This document shows positions 42,799 to 50,713 of a stretch of 64,000 nucleotides of DNA, in pieces. How positions within the stretch are numbered: the first letter of the stretch is position 1; each line of letters opens with the position of its first letter. The position numbers and the translations under genes were made by a program. Source of the stretch: Duganella alba (lineage in GTDB: Bacteria > Pseudomonadota > Gammaproteobacteria > Burkholderiales > Burkholderiaceae_D); the NCBI RefSeq assembly GCF_009674495.1, contig NZ_WKJN01000027.1, forward strand, positions 19,010 to 83,009. The letters are read 5' to 3'. The notes under the pieces were generated by a model that saw nothing but the letters and a program-made list of their open reading frames with translations, made no database searches and had not been told where the DNA came from.

Positions 42799-44775
42799 TC
42801 AGTGTTGGGGCTTGCCGGCCTGGGCGATCAACGCCTGGCAGCCGGCCGTCTCGCCCGAGCTGGTGCTGACTAGCGGCACGATGGCCGCCACCGGCGCCAC
42901 CACCGCCAGCGCCAGGGCGCTGCCGGCGCGCAGGGCCAGCGAACCTTTGTCGATGCTGATGTCCGGCTGCTTGAAGGTGCCGCGCACATAAATCGGCGCA
43001 CGCAATGAAATCACCCGCACCGACTTGGCGTCCGGCTTCAATGTCAGGTCCAGCTTCTCGTTGCCGAGATTGACGGTGCCGTGGACGTCGATGCGCGCTT
43101 CCGAGGTGTCCGCCACGAACAGGCGCGAGTTCATCACGCCGTTGCTGACCGCGAAATCCGTCACCATGCAATTGAGCTTGACCTGCTTGTCGCCGACCAG
43201 CTTGGTCAGCGCCACGCTGCCGAGGTTCAGGCCCATGGCTTCCAGCAGCAGCTTGCTGACGCTGCCTTCGTTGACCACGCCTTTGAATTCGCCGTTGGAG
43301 GCGCCCAGCAGGCTGGCCACCGAGTTGCCGGTGGCCGTCAGCGCGACGTCGGCGTTGATTTCGCCGACGGTGGCCTGCATGCCTTCGATGGACGGGAACA
43401 ACTGCTTGAGTTGCAGATGCGCCGCCTTGGCCTTCAGATCGGCGCGGATGGCGTGGGCGTTGACCTTGCCGCTGCCGTCCAGCACGATGTTGGAAGTGAA
43501 GCGGCCGCCGGCGATGTCGAAGTTCATCGGCTTCAGCGCCAGCACGCCGTCCTTCAGGTGGATCTGCGTTTCCAGGTTCTGGATCGGCAAGTCCTTGTTG
43601 CGCGTGATGCGCGCGGCCTTGAAGTTGACGTCGGCGTCGATGGCGGTCCAGCGGTCGGTGCGGAAGTTCTCCACCGGCAGCACCTTGTTGCCCGGCTGGA
43701 GTTCCTCGGCGCCGCGCGCTTCCTTGCTGGCGTTGGAATCGGCGCCGATCAGCGGGCCCAGGTCGGACACCTGCAGCAGCTTGGACTGGATGTTGCCGCT
43801 TAAGACAGAGCGCGGCGCGCCGGTCTTGAAGTCGAGCTTGCCGGCGATGTCGCTGGCGCCGACCTTGCCGGTGAACTGGTCGTAGATCCAGTGGCTGGCG
43901 TTGGCGCCGAGGTTGCCGGTGAGGTGGCCCTCGGTGACGAACGGCGGCGTTTCCGGCAGCAGCACGCCGGTCAGGCCGTACAGCCGCGCCATGCTGGGGC
44001 CGGACAGCTTGAGGCGCATGTCCAGCGCCGTCAGCGCGGCCGGCTTGGTCAGCGTGCCATCGAAGCTGATGCTGGTGCCGCCAACGTTGAGGCTGGCCGC
44101 GAGCGGGAAGGGCGCGGTCTGCTTTTGCAGCGACAGCACGGCGCCGGCCTTGCCGCTGCCCTGGATGTCCTGGTTGTTCCATTTGCCGCTCAACTGCCAG
44201 CTGACGCCGTAGCGCGGGTCGTTGATGGTGTCGACCTGGGCGCTGGCGTCGACGTGCGTCATCGCATCGATGTAGCGCACCGTGCCTTTGGTGAAGACCA
44301 CGCGCTGCACGTCCAGTGACCACACCGATTCCTTGTCCTCGCGCTTGAAGGTCCAGTTGTTCTTGCCGTCCGCTTCGCGTTGCAGCAGCAGTTTCGGATT
44401 GTCGAAGCGCAGTTCGGGAATTTCGATGCGCTGGCGCAGCAGCGGCAGCAGCTCGACGGCGAAGGCGAACTGGCCGACGCTGGCCAGCTCGTCCGGCGCC
44501 GACATGCCGCGCGGATTGCCGACGTGGACGTCGCGCGCCACCAGGTGCGGCATCGGCAGGAACTCGCCCTCGTTGCGCCAGGCCAGCGACACCGCGCCGC
44601 GGATCTCGAACGGCCGGGCGATGGCGGCGCTGATGCGCTGGTTGAGCCAGGGACGCGCCTTGTTCCAGTCGTAGCTGGCAAGGACGGCGGCCGCAACCAC
44701 CGGCACGGCAATGACGATGCCGCCAACGGCGATGGCGATTTTGGTGCGGCGTGGAAGGGAAGTGGCAGAGGGCAT
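42799..44775 (-). CDS. AsmA-family protein
   Basis: 658 residues. One N-terminal membrane anchor (about 12-34) is followed by the AsmA N-terminal domain (about 40-190, with IEIPELRFDNPKLLL near 118-132) and a C-terminal AsmA_2 domain (MQATVGEINADVALTATGNS). It is a periplasmic-facing inner-membrane protein; AsmA proteins influence outer-membrane assembly and phospholipid transport. The last 30 residues are hydrophobic and end near SSGETAGCQALIAQAG. Its start lies 49 bp from a Crp-type dyad shared with the divergent DUF4398 gene. Confidence 0.87.
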   Translation of the reverse strand: MPSATSLPRRTKIAIAVGGIVIAVPVVAAAVLASYDWNKARPWLNQRISAAIARPFEIRGAVSLAWRNEGEFLPMPHLVARDVHVGNPRGMSAPDELASVGQFAFAVELLPLLRQRIEIPELRFDNPKLLLQREADGKNNWTFKREDKESVWSLDVQRVVFTKGTVRYIDAMTHVDASAQVDTINDPRYGVSWQLSGKWNNQDIQGSGKAGAVLSLQKQTAPFPLAASLNVGGTSISFDGTLTKPAALTALDMRLKLSGPSMARLYGLTGVLLPETPPFVTEGHLTGNLGANASHWIYDQFTGKVGASDIAGKLDFKTGAPRSVLSGNIQSKLLQVSDLGPLIGADSNASKEARGAEELQPGNKVLPVENFRTDRWTAIDADVNFKAARITRNKDLPIQNLETQIHLKDGVLALKPMNFDIAGGRFTSNIVLDGSGKVNAHAIRADLKAKAAHLQLKQLFPSIEGMQATVGEINADVALTATGNSVASLLGASNGEFKGVVNEGSVSKLLLEAMGLNLGSVALTKLVGDKQVKLNCMVTDFAVSNGVMNSRLFVADTSEARIDVHGTVNLGNEKLDLTLKPDAKSVRVISLRAPIYVRGTFKQPDISIDKGSLALRAGSALALAVVAPVAAIVPLVSTSSGETAGCQALIAQAGKPQH

Positions 44776-44823
44776 GGCAAACCTGATTTTTATAGTTGCC
44801 TCATTTTACACACTCAGGGTTTT

Positions 44824-44839
44824 TGTGCGGCACCGTACT
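44824..44839. promoter_or_regulatory. Crp-type dyad TGTGCG-GCAC-CGTACT
   Basis: One mismatch (last base) to TGTNCG-N4-CGNACA. It lies in the divergent region between AsmA (start 44775) and the DUF4398 lipoprotein (start 44902), 49 and 62 bp away. Confidence 0.6.
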
Positions 44840-44901
44840 GATGTCGTTGCGCTATCGGCTTATAAAGTCATCATCGCTTGAACAATTTGAGGAGAAAAAT
44901 A

Positions 44902-45291
44902 ATGATGACCATGAATACCCAATGGCAAGTGCTGTTTGGCGCCGTGATGCTGGCCGGCCTGGCCGGTTGCGCCAGTGACAAAACGCCGGCGACCGCCGAT
45001 GTCGCGGTGTCGCGCGAAGCGGTCAGCGCCGCCACCGCCTCCGGCGCCGCCGACCTGGCGCCCGCCGAAATGCAATCGGCCCGCGAAAAACTGATGCGCG
45101 CCAACCAGGCGCTGGCCGCCAAGGATTACAAGACCGCACAGGATCTGGCGACCCAGGCCCAGGCCGACGCGCAGCTGGCCCAGAGCAAGGCCAACTCGGC
45201 CAAGGCGACCGCCGCGTCTGACGAGCTGCAACAAAATATCCGCCTGCTGCGCGAAGAAGTGGCACGCGCCAACGCTAACAACCAACAATAA
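44902..45291 (+). CDS. DUF4398 lipoprotein
   Basis: 129 residues. A signal peptide ends in a lipobox (LAGCAS, near residue 21), and the mature part is a helical hairpin with the DUF4398 pattern (APAEMQSAREKLMRANQALA near 54-73). The ATG at 44902 is seven bases after GAGGAG; other ATGs follow at 44905 and 44911. It is followed after 17 bp by an OmpA-family lipoprotein that carries a related helical domain, so the pair probably works together at the outer membrane or peptidoglycan. Confidence 0.82.
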   Translation: MMTMNTQWQVLFGAVMLAGLAGCASDKTPATADVAVSREAVSAATASGAADLAPAEMQSAREKLMRANQALAAKDYKTAQDLATQAQADAQLAQSKANSAKATAASDELQQNIRLLREEVARANANNQQ

Positions 45292-45308
45292 TTAACGGAG
45301 AGCCCATC

Positions 45309-46223
45309 ATGAAAAAACTGATTTTGTTGCCTGCCGCTTTTGCCGTGTCGATGATGTTTGCCGCTTGCAGCAGCACGCCGACCACCACCAGCCAGCTGGA
45401 CCAGGCCCGTGGCGACTTCGTTGCCGCGCAAAGCAATCCATCGGTGGCCGCCAACGCGCCGCTGGAATTCAAGGCCGCCTCCGATGCGCTGGACCGCGCC
45501 AACGCGGCCGCCGCCAAGCGCGAGAGCCTGGACGAGATCGACAAGCTGGCCTATATCGCCAAGCAGAAGATCGCCACCGCCCAGGAAGCCGCCAAGGCCA
45601 AGCAAGCCGAGGCTGACGTGGCCAACGCCGCCCGCCAGCGCGACGAAATCCGCCTGCAGGCCCGCACCGCCGAAGCCAACCAGGCCCGCATGAGCGCCGA
45701 CCGCGCCAAGTCGCAAGCCGAGCAGGCCAAGGCGGACGCCGACGCCGCCCGCGCCCAGGCTGATGCCGCCGCCAGTTCGGCGCGCGAGGAATCGGCCAAG
45801 AACGCCGCGCTGCAACAGCAGCTGGCCGACCTGCAAGCCAAACAGACCGACCGCGGCATCGTGATCACCCTGAACGACGTGCTGTTCAATGTCGACCGCG
45901 CCGAACTGAGCGCCGAAGGCATGCGCACCGCGCAGAAAATGGCCGACGTGCTGCTGCAGGAACCGCAAAGCGTGGTGCTGGTGGAAGGTTTCACCGACAG
46001 CACCGGCACCTCGTCGCACAACCTGGACCTGTCGCAACGCCGCGCCGAATCGGTGCGTAACGCGCTGATCGGCCTGGGCGTCCCAAGCGGCAAGATCGCC
46101 ACCCGTGGCTACGGCGAAGCGTATCCGGTCGCCAGCAACAGCGACGCCGGCAGCCGCCAACTGAACCGCCGCGTGGAGATCGTGCTGTCGCAAAACGGCG
46201 CCCCGATCGCCAACCGCCGCTAA
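45309..46223 (+). CDS. OmpA-family peptidoglycan-binding lipoprotein with helical stalk
   Basis: 304 residues. Lipobox FAAC (near Cys 20), a DUF4398-like helical part (about 28-100), a long Ala/Lys/Glu/Arg coiled coil (about 100-180), and a C-terminal OmpA domain (ITLNDVLFNVDRAELSAEGM near 194-213; GFTDSTGTSSHNLDLSQRRA near 234-253; NRRVEIVL). It would tether the outer membrane to peptidoglycan over a long rigid stalk. ACGGAGAG precedes the ATG. It is second in a run with the DUF4398 lipoprotein. Confidence 0.88.
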   Translation: MKKLILLPAAFAVSMMFAACSSTPTTTSQLDQARGDFVAAQSNPSVAANAPLEFKAASDALDRANAAAAKRESLDEIDKLAYIAKQKIATAQEAAKAKQAEADVANAARQRDEIRLQARTAEANQARMSADRAKSQAEQAKADADAARAQADAAASSAREESAKNAALQQQLADLQAKQTDRGIVITLNDVLFNVDRAELSAEGMRTAQKMADVLLQEPQSVVLVEGFTDSTGTSSHNLDLSQRRAESVRNALIGLGVPSGKIATRGYGEAYPVASNSDAGSRQLNRRVEIVLSQNGAPIANRR

Positions 46224-46252
46224 TTCACCTCTTACTTAGGAAGGAAAGACTC

Positions 46253-46798
46253 ATGGCTGAATCCAATCCCACCCATCCGGCAGGCATCGATACCGAAGCG
46301 ATCCGCGCAGCCGCCCGCAATCTTGACGACGGCGCGGTCACCTCGGGTTACAAGGGCGATCGCGAGGCGGTCATCAAGATGCTGAACGACGCGCTGGCCA
46401 CCGAGCTGGTCTGCATCAACCGCTACAAGCGGCACTACTACACGGTCAGCGGGCGCGAGAACGCCGCCATCAAGGCGGAGTTCCTCGAACATGCCAACGA
46501 AGAGCAGGAACACGCGGATTGGCTGGCCGAACGCATCGTCCAGCTGAATGGCGATCCTGATTTCAATCCGGCAACGTTGCTTGACCGCAGCCATGCCGAG
46601 TATGATGCGTCAGAGGACGTGCAGTCGATGGTGCGCGCCAACCTGATCGCCGAACGCGTGGCGATCGAGGCCTACCGTCAGATGATCGAGCAAATCGGCG
46701 ACACCGATCCGACGACTCGCCATCTCTTGATCAAGATCATGGCGGTCGAAGAGGAGCACGCTGACGATATGCGTGACATGATGACCGAGCACGGTTAA
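46253..46798 (+). CDS. Ferritin-like (bacterioferritin-type) protein
   Basis: 181 residues, a four-helix bundle with two ExxH pairs and bridging glutamates: ALATELVCINRYKRHYY near 46-62, ANEEQEHADWLAERI near 82-96, IAERVAIEAYRQMI near 131-144, and VEEEHADDM near 166-174. These fit a di-iron ferritin-like site. It could store iron or detoxify peroxide in the cytosol. AGGAAGG precedes the ATG. It opens the segment leading into the YqjD-like genes. Confidence 0.85.
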   Translation: MAESNPTHPAGIDTEAIRAAARNLDDGAVTSGYKGDREAVIKMLNDALATELVCINRYKRHYYTVSGRENAAIKAEFLEHANEEQEHADWLAERIVQLNGDPDFNPATLLDRSHAEYDASEDVQSMVRANLIAERVAIEAYRQMIEQIGDTDPTTRHLLIKIMAVEEEHADDMRDMMTEHG

Positions 46799-46862
46799 CC
46801 ATACGGTCCGACCCGATTTGCTGTAAAGTTTTCACACCGACAACCAAAACAGGAGCTTTATC

Positions 46863-47165
46863 ATGCTGGAACAAAACATCAGTACCGTGAATAACGACGT
46901 GAAAACTCTGGTTAAAGATGCCCAGGCATTGTTCACCGCCGCCACCGCGCTGACCGGTGAGAAAGCCGAGGAACTGCGCGGCCGCGGCATGCGCGCGCTG
47001 GACACCGCCCTGGCCAAGGCCCACGAAGCCCAGGTCAGCGCGGTCGCCGCGACCAAGGAAGCCGCCAAGCACGCCGATGAATACGTCAAGGAAAACCCAT
47101 GGCGTTCGATCGCAGCAGCTGCCAGCATCGGCCTGCTGATCGGTGTCATCATCGGCCGCAAGTAA
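46863..47165 (+). CDS. DUF883 (YqjD/ElaB) membrane-anchored protein
   Basis: 100 residues: an amphipathic helical N-terminal part (about 5-75) and a C-terminal membrane anchor with the family end (KENPWRSIAAAASIGLLIGV, then IIGRK). YqjD and ElaB of E. coli bind ribosomes to the inner membrane in stationary phase. It is first in the order yqjD-yqjE-yqjK seen here, with gaps of 6 and 9 bp. AGGAGC precedes the ATG. Confidence 0.88.
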   Translation: MLEQNISTVNNDVKTLVKDAQALFTAATALTGEKAEELRGRGMRALDTALAKAHEAQVSAVAATKEAAKHADEYVKENPWRSIAAAASIGLLIGVIIGRK

Positions 47166-47171
47166 GCTACC

Positions 47172-47555
47172 GTGGCGCACGACGAAGACAATCGTCCGCC
47201 GGGCCTGATCGCGTCGCTGGGTCTGGTGACCCGCAACGCGATCGGCCTGCTGTTGAACCGGCTGGAACTGGCGGCGCTGGAACTGGCGCAGGTCCGCAAC
47301 CATCTGCTGCAACTGGTGCTGGTGTTCGCGCTGGCCGTGCTGCTGGGCGGCTTTGCGCTGATCTATGCCTCGGTCACCATCGTGTACCTGGCGTGGGCCG
47401 CCATCGGCTGGGTGATCCTGCCGATCATCACCGTGGTGTTCCTGCTGGTCGCCATCGGCCTGATTCTGTACGCGCGCGGACTGCTGCGGAGCGGCAAGCT
47501 GTCGTTGCCGGCCACCATGGCGGAACTGAAGTCCGACCGCGACATGCTGTTGTAA
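47172..47555 (+). CDS. Phage-holin-superfamily protein, YqjE-like
   Basis: 127 residues starting at GTG 47172. A short basic/amphipathic N-terminal part is followed by two long membrane segments (about 43-70 and 76-103), the Actino_holin/YqjE arrangement. The holin name reflects topology, not lysis. It lies 6 bp after the DUF883 gene, as in the enterobacterial yqjCDEK group, and acts in the inner membrane. Confidence 0.8.
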   Translation: MAHDEDNRPPGLIASLGLVTRNAIGLLLNRLELAALELAQVRNHLLQLVLVFALAVLLGGFALIYASVTIVYLAWAAIGWVILPIITVVFLLVAIGLILYARGLLRSGKLSLPATMAELKSDRDMLL

Positions 47556-47564
47556 GGAGAGGCC

Positions 47565-47954
47565 GTGAGCAAGCTTGAAGACGAGGCCGCCCTGGCGGCC
47601 GAGAAGCAAAAAATCATCCGCGAAGGCGAGCTGTACCGCATCAAGCTGGTGCACTCGAAAGCGCTGGTCGGCCAGGCCTTGCAGCCGGACGCCCTGATGC
47701 ACGGCGCCATCGACCATGCGGTCGGTCTGGCGCAGGCGCGCCTGGGCGGGCTGCTGCACGGCGGCGCCTCGGGCGGGTTCAGCTTCAGTTCGCTGAAGTC
47801 CCTGAAGTCGCTGGCGCCGTATGCGCTGACGGTCGGTTCGTTCATCGCCCGCCGCAAGCTGATCAAGCCGGCGCTGGCGCTGGCCACCGTGGCCGGCATC
47901 GGCGTCGCCTGGCTGATGCGGCGCAAAACCTCCACGCAGTACGAACAGCCTTGA
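47565..47954 (+). CDS. YqjK-position hypothetical protein
   Basis: 129 residues starting at GTG 47565, preceded by AAGGAG. The first 45 residues form a charged helix (AALAAEKQKIIREGELYRIK), and the C-terminal half has weakly hydrophobic segments (about 83-98, 103-120) ending in RRKTSTQYEQP. It occupies the yqjK position after YqjD and YqjE but is not clearly homologous by eye. It overlaps the patatin gene by 4 bp. Confidence 0.65.
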   Translation: MSKLEDEAALAAEKQKIIREGELYRIKLVHSKALVGQALQPDALMHGAIDHAVGLAQARLGGLLHGGASGGFSFSSLKSLKSLAPYALTVGSFIARRKLIKPALALATVAGIGVAWLMRRKTSTQYEQP

Positions 47955-49108
47955 GCGCCGCTCCCCATCCGCTGAATCCCGCAGGCTTGCGCATCGTGCT
48001 GGTCCTGCAGGGAGGCGGCGCGTTGGGAGCGTATCAGGCCGGCGTGTTCCAGGCGCTGCATGAACACCAGCTGGCGCCGGACTGGATCGTCGGCACCTCC
48101 ATCGGCGCCATCAATGCCGGCATCCTGGCCGGCAATCCCCATGAAACCCGCCTGAGCCGGCTGCGCCAGTTCTGGCAGGGCATCGCCCATCGCGACAGTT
48201 ACGACATGCGCCATGTGCCGGATGCGCAACGCCGCTCCAACATCGTGCTGCAGACCTGGGATACGCTGGTGCGCGGCGTGCCCGGCTTCTTCACGCCGCG
48301 ACTTTTCAGTCCGTTTGCGGCCGGGGCGCGCGTGGACCCGGAGCAGGCCAGCTTTTACGACACCGGCGAGCTGCGCGGCACCCTCAACGAACTCATCGAT
48401 TTCGACTATCTGAACGCGCCGGGCGGCATCCGCCTGACGGTCAATGCGCTGCAGGTCACCAGCGGCACGCTGCGCGGCTTCGACAACCGCGAGCAGACCA
48501 TCCATGCCGACCATATCCGCGCCAGCGGCGCGTTGCCGCCGGGCTTCCCTGCGGTGCGCATCGATGGCGAGCTGTACTGGGACGGCGGCCTGTACTCCAA
48601 CACCCCGCTGGAAACCGTGCTGGACGACAGCAAGCAGGTCGATACGCTGTGCTTCATGGTCGACCTGTGGAGCGCCGACGGCGAGGAGCCGGTCACGCTG
48701 GACCAGGTGCAGACGCGCCAGAAGGACGTCACCTTCGCCTCGCGCTCGCGGCGCCACCTGACCGATTACGTGGCCACCCACCAGATGCGGCAAAAGCTGC
48801 GCGAGCTGTATTCGGCGCTGCCGCCGGCAAAGCGCACGCCTGAGCAGACGCGCGAGCTGGAGGCGCTGGGCTGCGACAGCACCTTGCACGTGGTGCGCCT
48901 GCCATACGCCGGCCGCGACTGGAACATGGCCGCCAAGGACATCAATTTTTCCGAGGGATCGATCAACTGGCGCTGGGACCAGGGCTATCAGGATGCGCTG
49001 CGCGCCATCAAGGCGGCGGGCTGGCTGGGCTTTGTATCGGAGGATACGCCGCTGGTGGTGCACGAATTGCCGCCGCTGGCAGTGCCGGGCGGCGAACGGG
49101 CCGCCTGA
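47951..49108 (+). CDS. Patatin-like phospholipase
   Basis: 385 residues from a TTG at 47951 that overlaps the previous stop (TTGA). The patatin fold shows the oxyanion loop QGGGALGAYQAG near 20-31, the nucleophile in GTSIGA (Ser 50), and the catalytic Asp in YWDGGLYSN near 210. DUF3734-like features follow in the C-terminal 150 residues. It is a cytosolic Ser-Asp phospholipase/acyl hydrolase. With the YqjD trio upstream it may adjust membrane lipids under stress. Confidence 0.87.
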   Translation: MSAAPHPLNPAGLRIVLVLQGGGALGAYQAGVFQALHEHQLAPDWIVGTSIGAINAGILAGNPHETRLSRLRQFWQGIAHRDSYDMRHVPDAQRRSNIVLQTWDTLVRGVPGFFTPRLFSPFAAGARVDPEQASFYDTGELRGTLNELIDFDYLNAPGGIRLTVNALQVTSGTLRGFDNREQTIHADHIRASGALPPGFPAVRIDGELYWDGGLYSNTPLETVLDDSKQVDTLCFMVDLWSADGEEPVTLDQVQTRQKDVTFASRSRRHLTDYVATHQMRQKLRELYSALPPAKRTPEQTRELEALGCDSTLHVVRLPYAGRDWNMAAKDINFSEGSINWRWDQGYQDALRAIKAAGWLGFVSEDTPLVVHELPPLAVPGGERAA

Positions 49109-49123
49109 GCGGCCCATGGCGCC

Positions 49124-49450
49124 TTATTTCTGCGCCACCATCTGTGGCACGCTGGCCATGTCGGCCTGGTAGATCTGCTGGGCTTCCTTGAGGCAGGCGC
49201 TGCGTTCGTTGGCCGGGCCCTTGTGGCATGCCTGCTTGGCTTCGGCCAGGGCCGCGCCGATTTCCTTGCGCAGGGTGCGCGTCTGTTCGGCGGTGGTGCG
49301 GTCGCCCTGCGACCAACGGGCCGGTTCGCCTTTGGCGATTTCCTGCCGTTGCAGCTGGGCGTTCTGTGGTGGCGTGGTATCGGTTTCCTGCGCGTGCACG
49401 GCCAGGGCCGCGCACGCCATCATCACGCCGGTGACGATGCGATGAACCAT
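49124..49450 (-). CDS. Small secreted protein, Cys-pair type
   Basis: 108 residues. A signal peptide (cut after ALAVHAQ, residue 21) is followed by a charged helical mature protein with two cysteines (AKQACHKGPANERSACLKEA). It belongs to the many unnamed periplasmic helical proteins of this clade. AAGGAGAAC precedes the ATG. It is followed upstream (same strand) by the DUF3309 peptide 15 bp away, probably on one transcript. Confidence 0.7.
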   Translation of the reverse strand: MVHRIVTGVMMACAALAVHAQETDTTPPQNAQLQRQEIAKGEPARWSQGDRTTAEQTRTLRKEIGAALAEAKQACHKGPANERSACLKEAQQIYQADMASVPQMVAQK

Positions 49451-49464
49451 GATGTTCTCCTTGT

Positions 49465-49617
49465 TTAGAGCCTGCCGGTCAGCAGCATGATCAGCAGTAT
49501 AACGACGATCAGGCCGGTGATGCCGCTGGGCGCATAGCCCCAGTTGCGGCTGTGCGGCCAGGTTGGCAGTGCGCCAATCAGCGCCAGAACCAGAATAATC
49601 AGAATGATGGTACCCAT
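49465..49617 (-). CDS. DUF3309-family membrane peptide
   Basis: 50 residues: MGTIILIILVLALIGALPTW, then PHSRNWGYAPSG, then a second membrane helix ending LLTGRL. This is the DUF3309 pattern (two helices joined by W-x3-W/GY-x-PSG). AAGGAGAAT precedes the ATG at 49617. DUF3309 peptides are common in proteobacterial stress neighbourhoods; their function is unknown. It sits with the lmo0937-like and glycine-zipper genes. Confidence 0.82.
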   Translation of the reverse strand: MGTIILIILVLALIGALPTWPHSRNWGYAPSGITGLIVVILLIMLLTGRL

Positions 49618-49677
49618 GGAATTCTCCTTGTAGTTAGAGCTTGTGGTGAGAGGTGTGGAACTGGTCCTGGCCGCTGA

Positions 49678-50118
49678 TTAATAGCGGTACAGGCGGCCGT
49701 CGATCAGGCGCACGCGGTTGCCCACGCGCAGATCGTAGACGCTGTCCTGCTGGATGATGCGGGTATCGCCGTTGTCCATGCGGACGCTGATCTGATATTC
49801 CTCCTTGCCGGCATTGCGGTTGTTTTCCACATTGTTGCCGACCACCGCGCCGCCGACCGCACCGGCCACGGTCGCGACAGCGCGACCCGAGCCGCCGCCC
49901 ACCTGGTTGCCCAGCAGGCCGCCGATCAGGCCACCGGTCACGGCGCCCACGCCGGAGCCGCCACGGGCCTGCATGATCTGGATCGAATCGATGGTGCCGT
50001 AGGTGGACGAGTCGTTGCTGATATAGCCGATCTGTTGCGGCTGCTGGTTGCTGGCGCAGCCGCTCAATACGGCAACGCCGGCAAAGAGGGCGGCGGCAAG
50101 CGTAGTTGAGCGTTTCAT
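49678..50118 (-). CDS. Glycine-zipper 2TM lipoprotein
   Basis: 146 residues. The lipobox is LSGCAS (near Cys 20). The mature protein has a glycine zipper (GVGAVTGGLIGGLLGNQVG, near 57-75; VAGAVGGAVVGNN) and a C-terminal beta domain (VRMDNGDTRIIQQD). It is a paralogue of the protein at 40972. CAGGAGAAC precedes the ATG at 50118. A Crp-type dyad lies 55 bp upstream, and a second sits 102 bp upstream, nearer the divergent BON gene. Confidence 0.84.
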   Translation of the reverse strand: MKRSTTLAAALFAGVAVLSGCASNQQPQQIGYISNDSSTYGTIDSIQIMQARGGSGVGAVTGGLIGGLLGNQVGGGSGRAVATVAGAVGGAVVGNNVENNRNAGKEEYQISVRMDNGDTRIIQQDSVYDLRVGNRVRLIDGRLYRY

Positions 50119-50172
50119 GTTGTTCTCCTGAAAAAGTGTGAGTCCAGAATAAACAGCGGGCGCGGCAAGGTC

Positions 50173-50188
50173 TGTGCGCTTACGCACG
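50173..50188. promoter_or_regulatory. Crp-type dyad TGTGCG-CTTA-CGCACG
   Basis: Near-perfect inverted repeat with one mismatch to TGTNCG-N4-CGNACA (last base). It lies 55 bp upstream of the glycine-zipper lipoprotein start at 50118. Confidence 0.6.
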
Positions 50189-50219
50189 ATGCAGGCCGCG
50201 CCGGACGCATCGCGGTTTT

Positions 50220-50235
50220 TGTACGCTAACGTACA
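50220..50235. promoter_or_regulatory. Crp-type dyad TGTACG-CTAA-CGTACA
   Basis: A perfect 6+6 inverted repeat, the best match of the set. It is 112 bp upstream of the BON-domain gene start and 102 bp from the divergent lipoprotein start. With 50173-50188 it gives each divergent gene its own site. Confidence 0.65.
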
Positions 50236-50346
50236 GAGGGCTGGCGCGAAGCAGCGTTTAATGGCGACATCGGTAGCAGAGACGGCAAACAAACGTCCCG
50301 CTGGCTGACAAACTCATTGTTTTTAAATACTCCAAGGAGAATCGCC

Positions 50347-50661
50347 ATGAAAATCGCACATAAAATCGCTACTGCCCTGTTCACCGTATCGCTGCTGGGC
50401 GCCATGACCGGCTGCGCATCGACCTCGTCCAAAGAAGGCACCGGCGAGTATGTCGACGATTCCGTGATCACCACCAAAGTCAAGGCCAGCATCTTCAACG
50501 AGCCTAGCCTGAAATCGACCGAAATCAACGTTGAAACCTTCAAAGGCACCGTGCAGCTGAGCGGCTTCGTCGCCCAGCCTGAAGACATCGCCAAGGCCGG
50601 CAGCGTGGCACGCGGCGTCAAAGGCGTCACCGCTGTGAAAAACGACCTGCACGTCAAGTAA
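50347..50661 (+). CDS. BON-domain lipoprotein
   Basis: 104 residues. Lipobox (MTGCAS near Cys 22), then one BON domain (YVDDSVITTKVKASIFNEPS near 34-53; GTVQLSGFVAQPEDIAKAGS near 66-85; GVTAVKNDL). BON proteins of the OsmY/DolP type bind anionic phospholipid or support the outer membrane. AAGGAGAAT precedes ATG 50347, which rejects an upstream in-frame codon. A strong terminator follows. Confidence 0.88.
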   Translation: MKIAHKIATALFTVSLLGAMTGCASTSSKEGTGEYVDDSVITTKVKASIFNEPSLKSTEINVETFKGTVQLSGFVAQPEDIAKAGSVARGVKGVTAVKNDLHVK

Positions 50662-50669
50662 TTCCCCCG

Positions 50670-50699
50670 GCCGGCGCGCTCAGCCGCGCCGGCGTTTTT
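50670..50699 (+). terminator. Intrinsic terminator of the BON gene
   Basis: GCCGGCGCG (50670-50678) pairs with CGCGCCGGC (50685-50693) over a 6-nt loop, followed by GTTTTTC. It starts 9 bp after the BON stop codon. Confidence 0.8.
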
Positions 50700-50713
50700 C
50701 ACTGTGAGTCATC

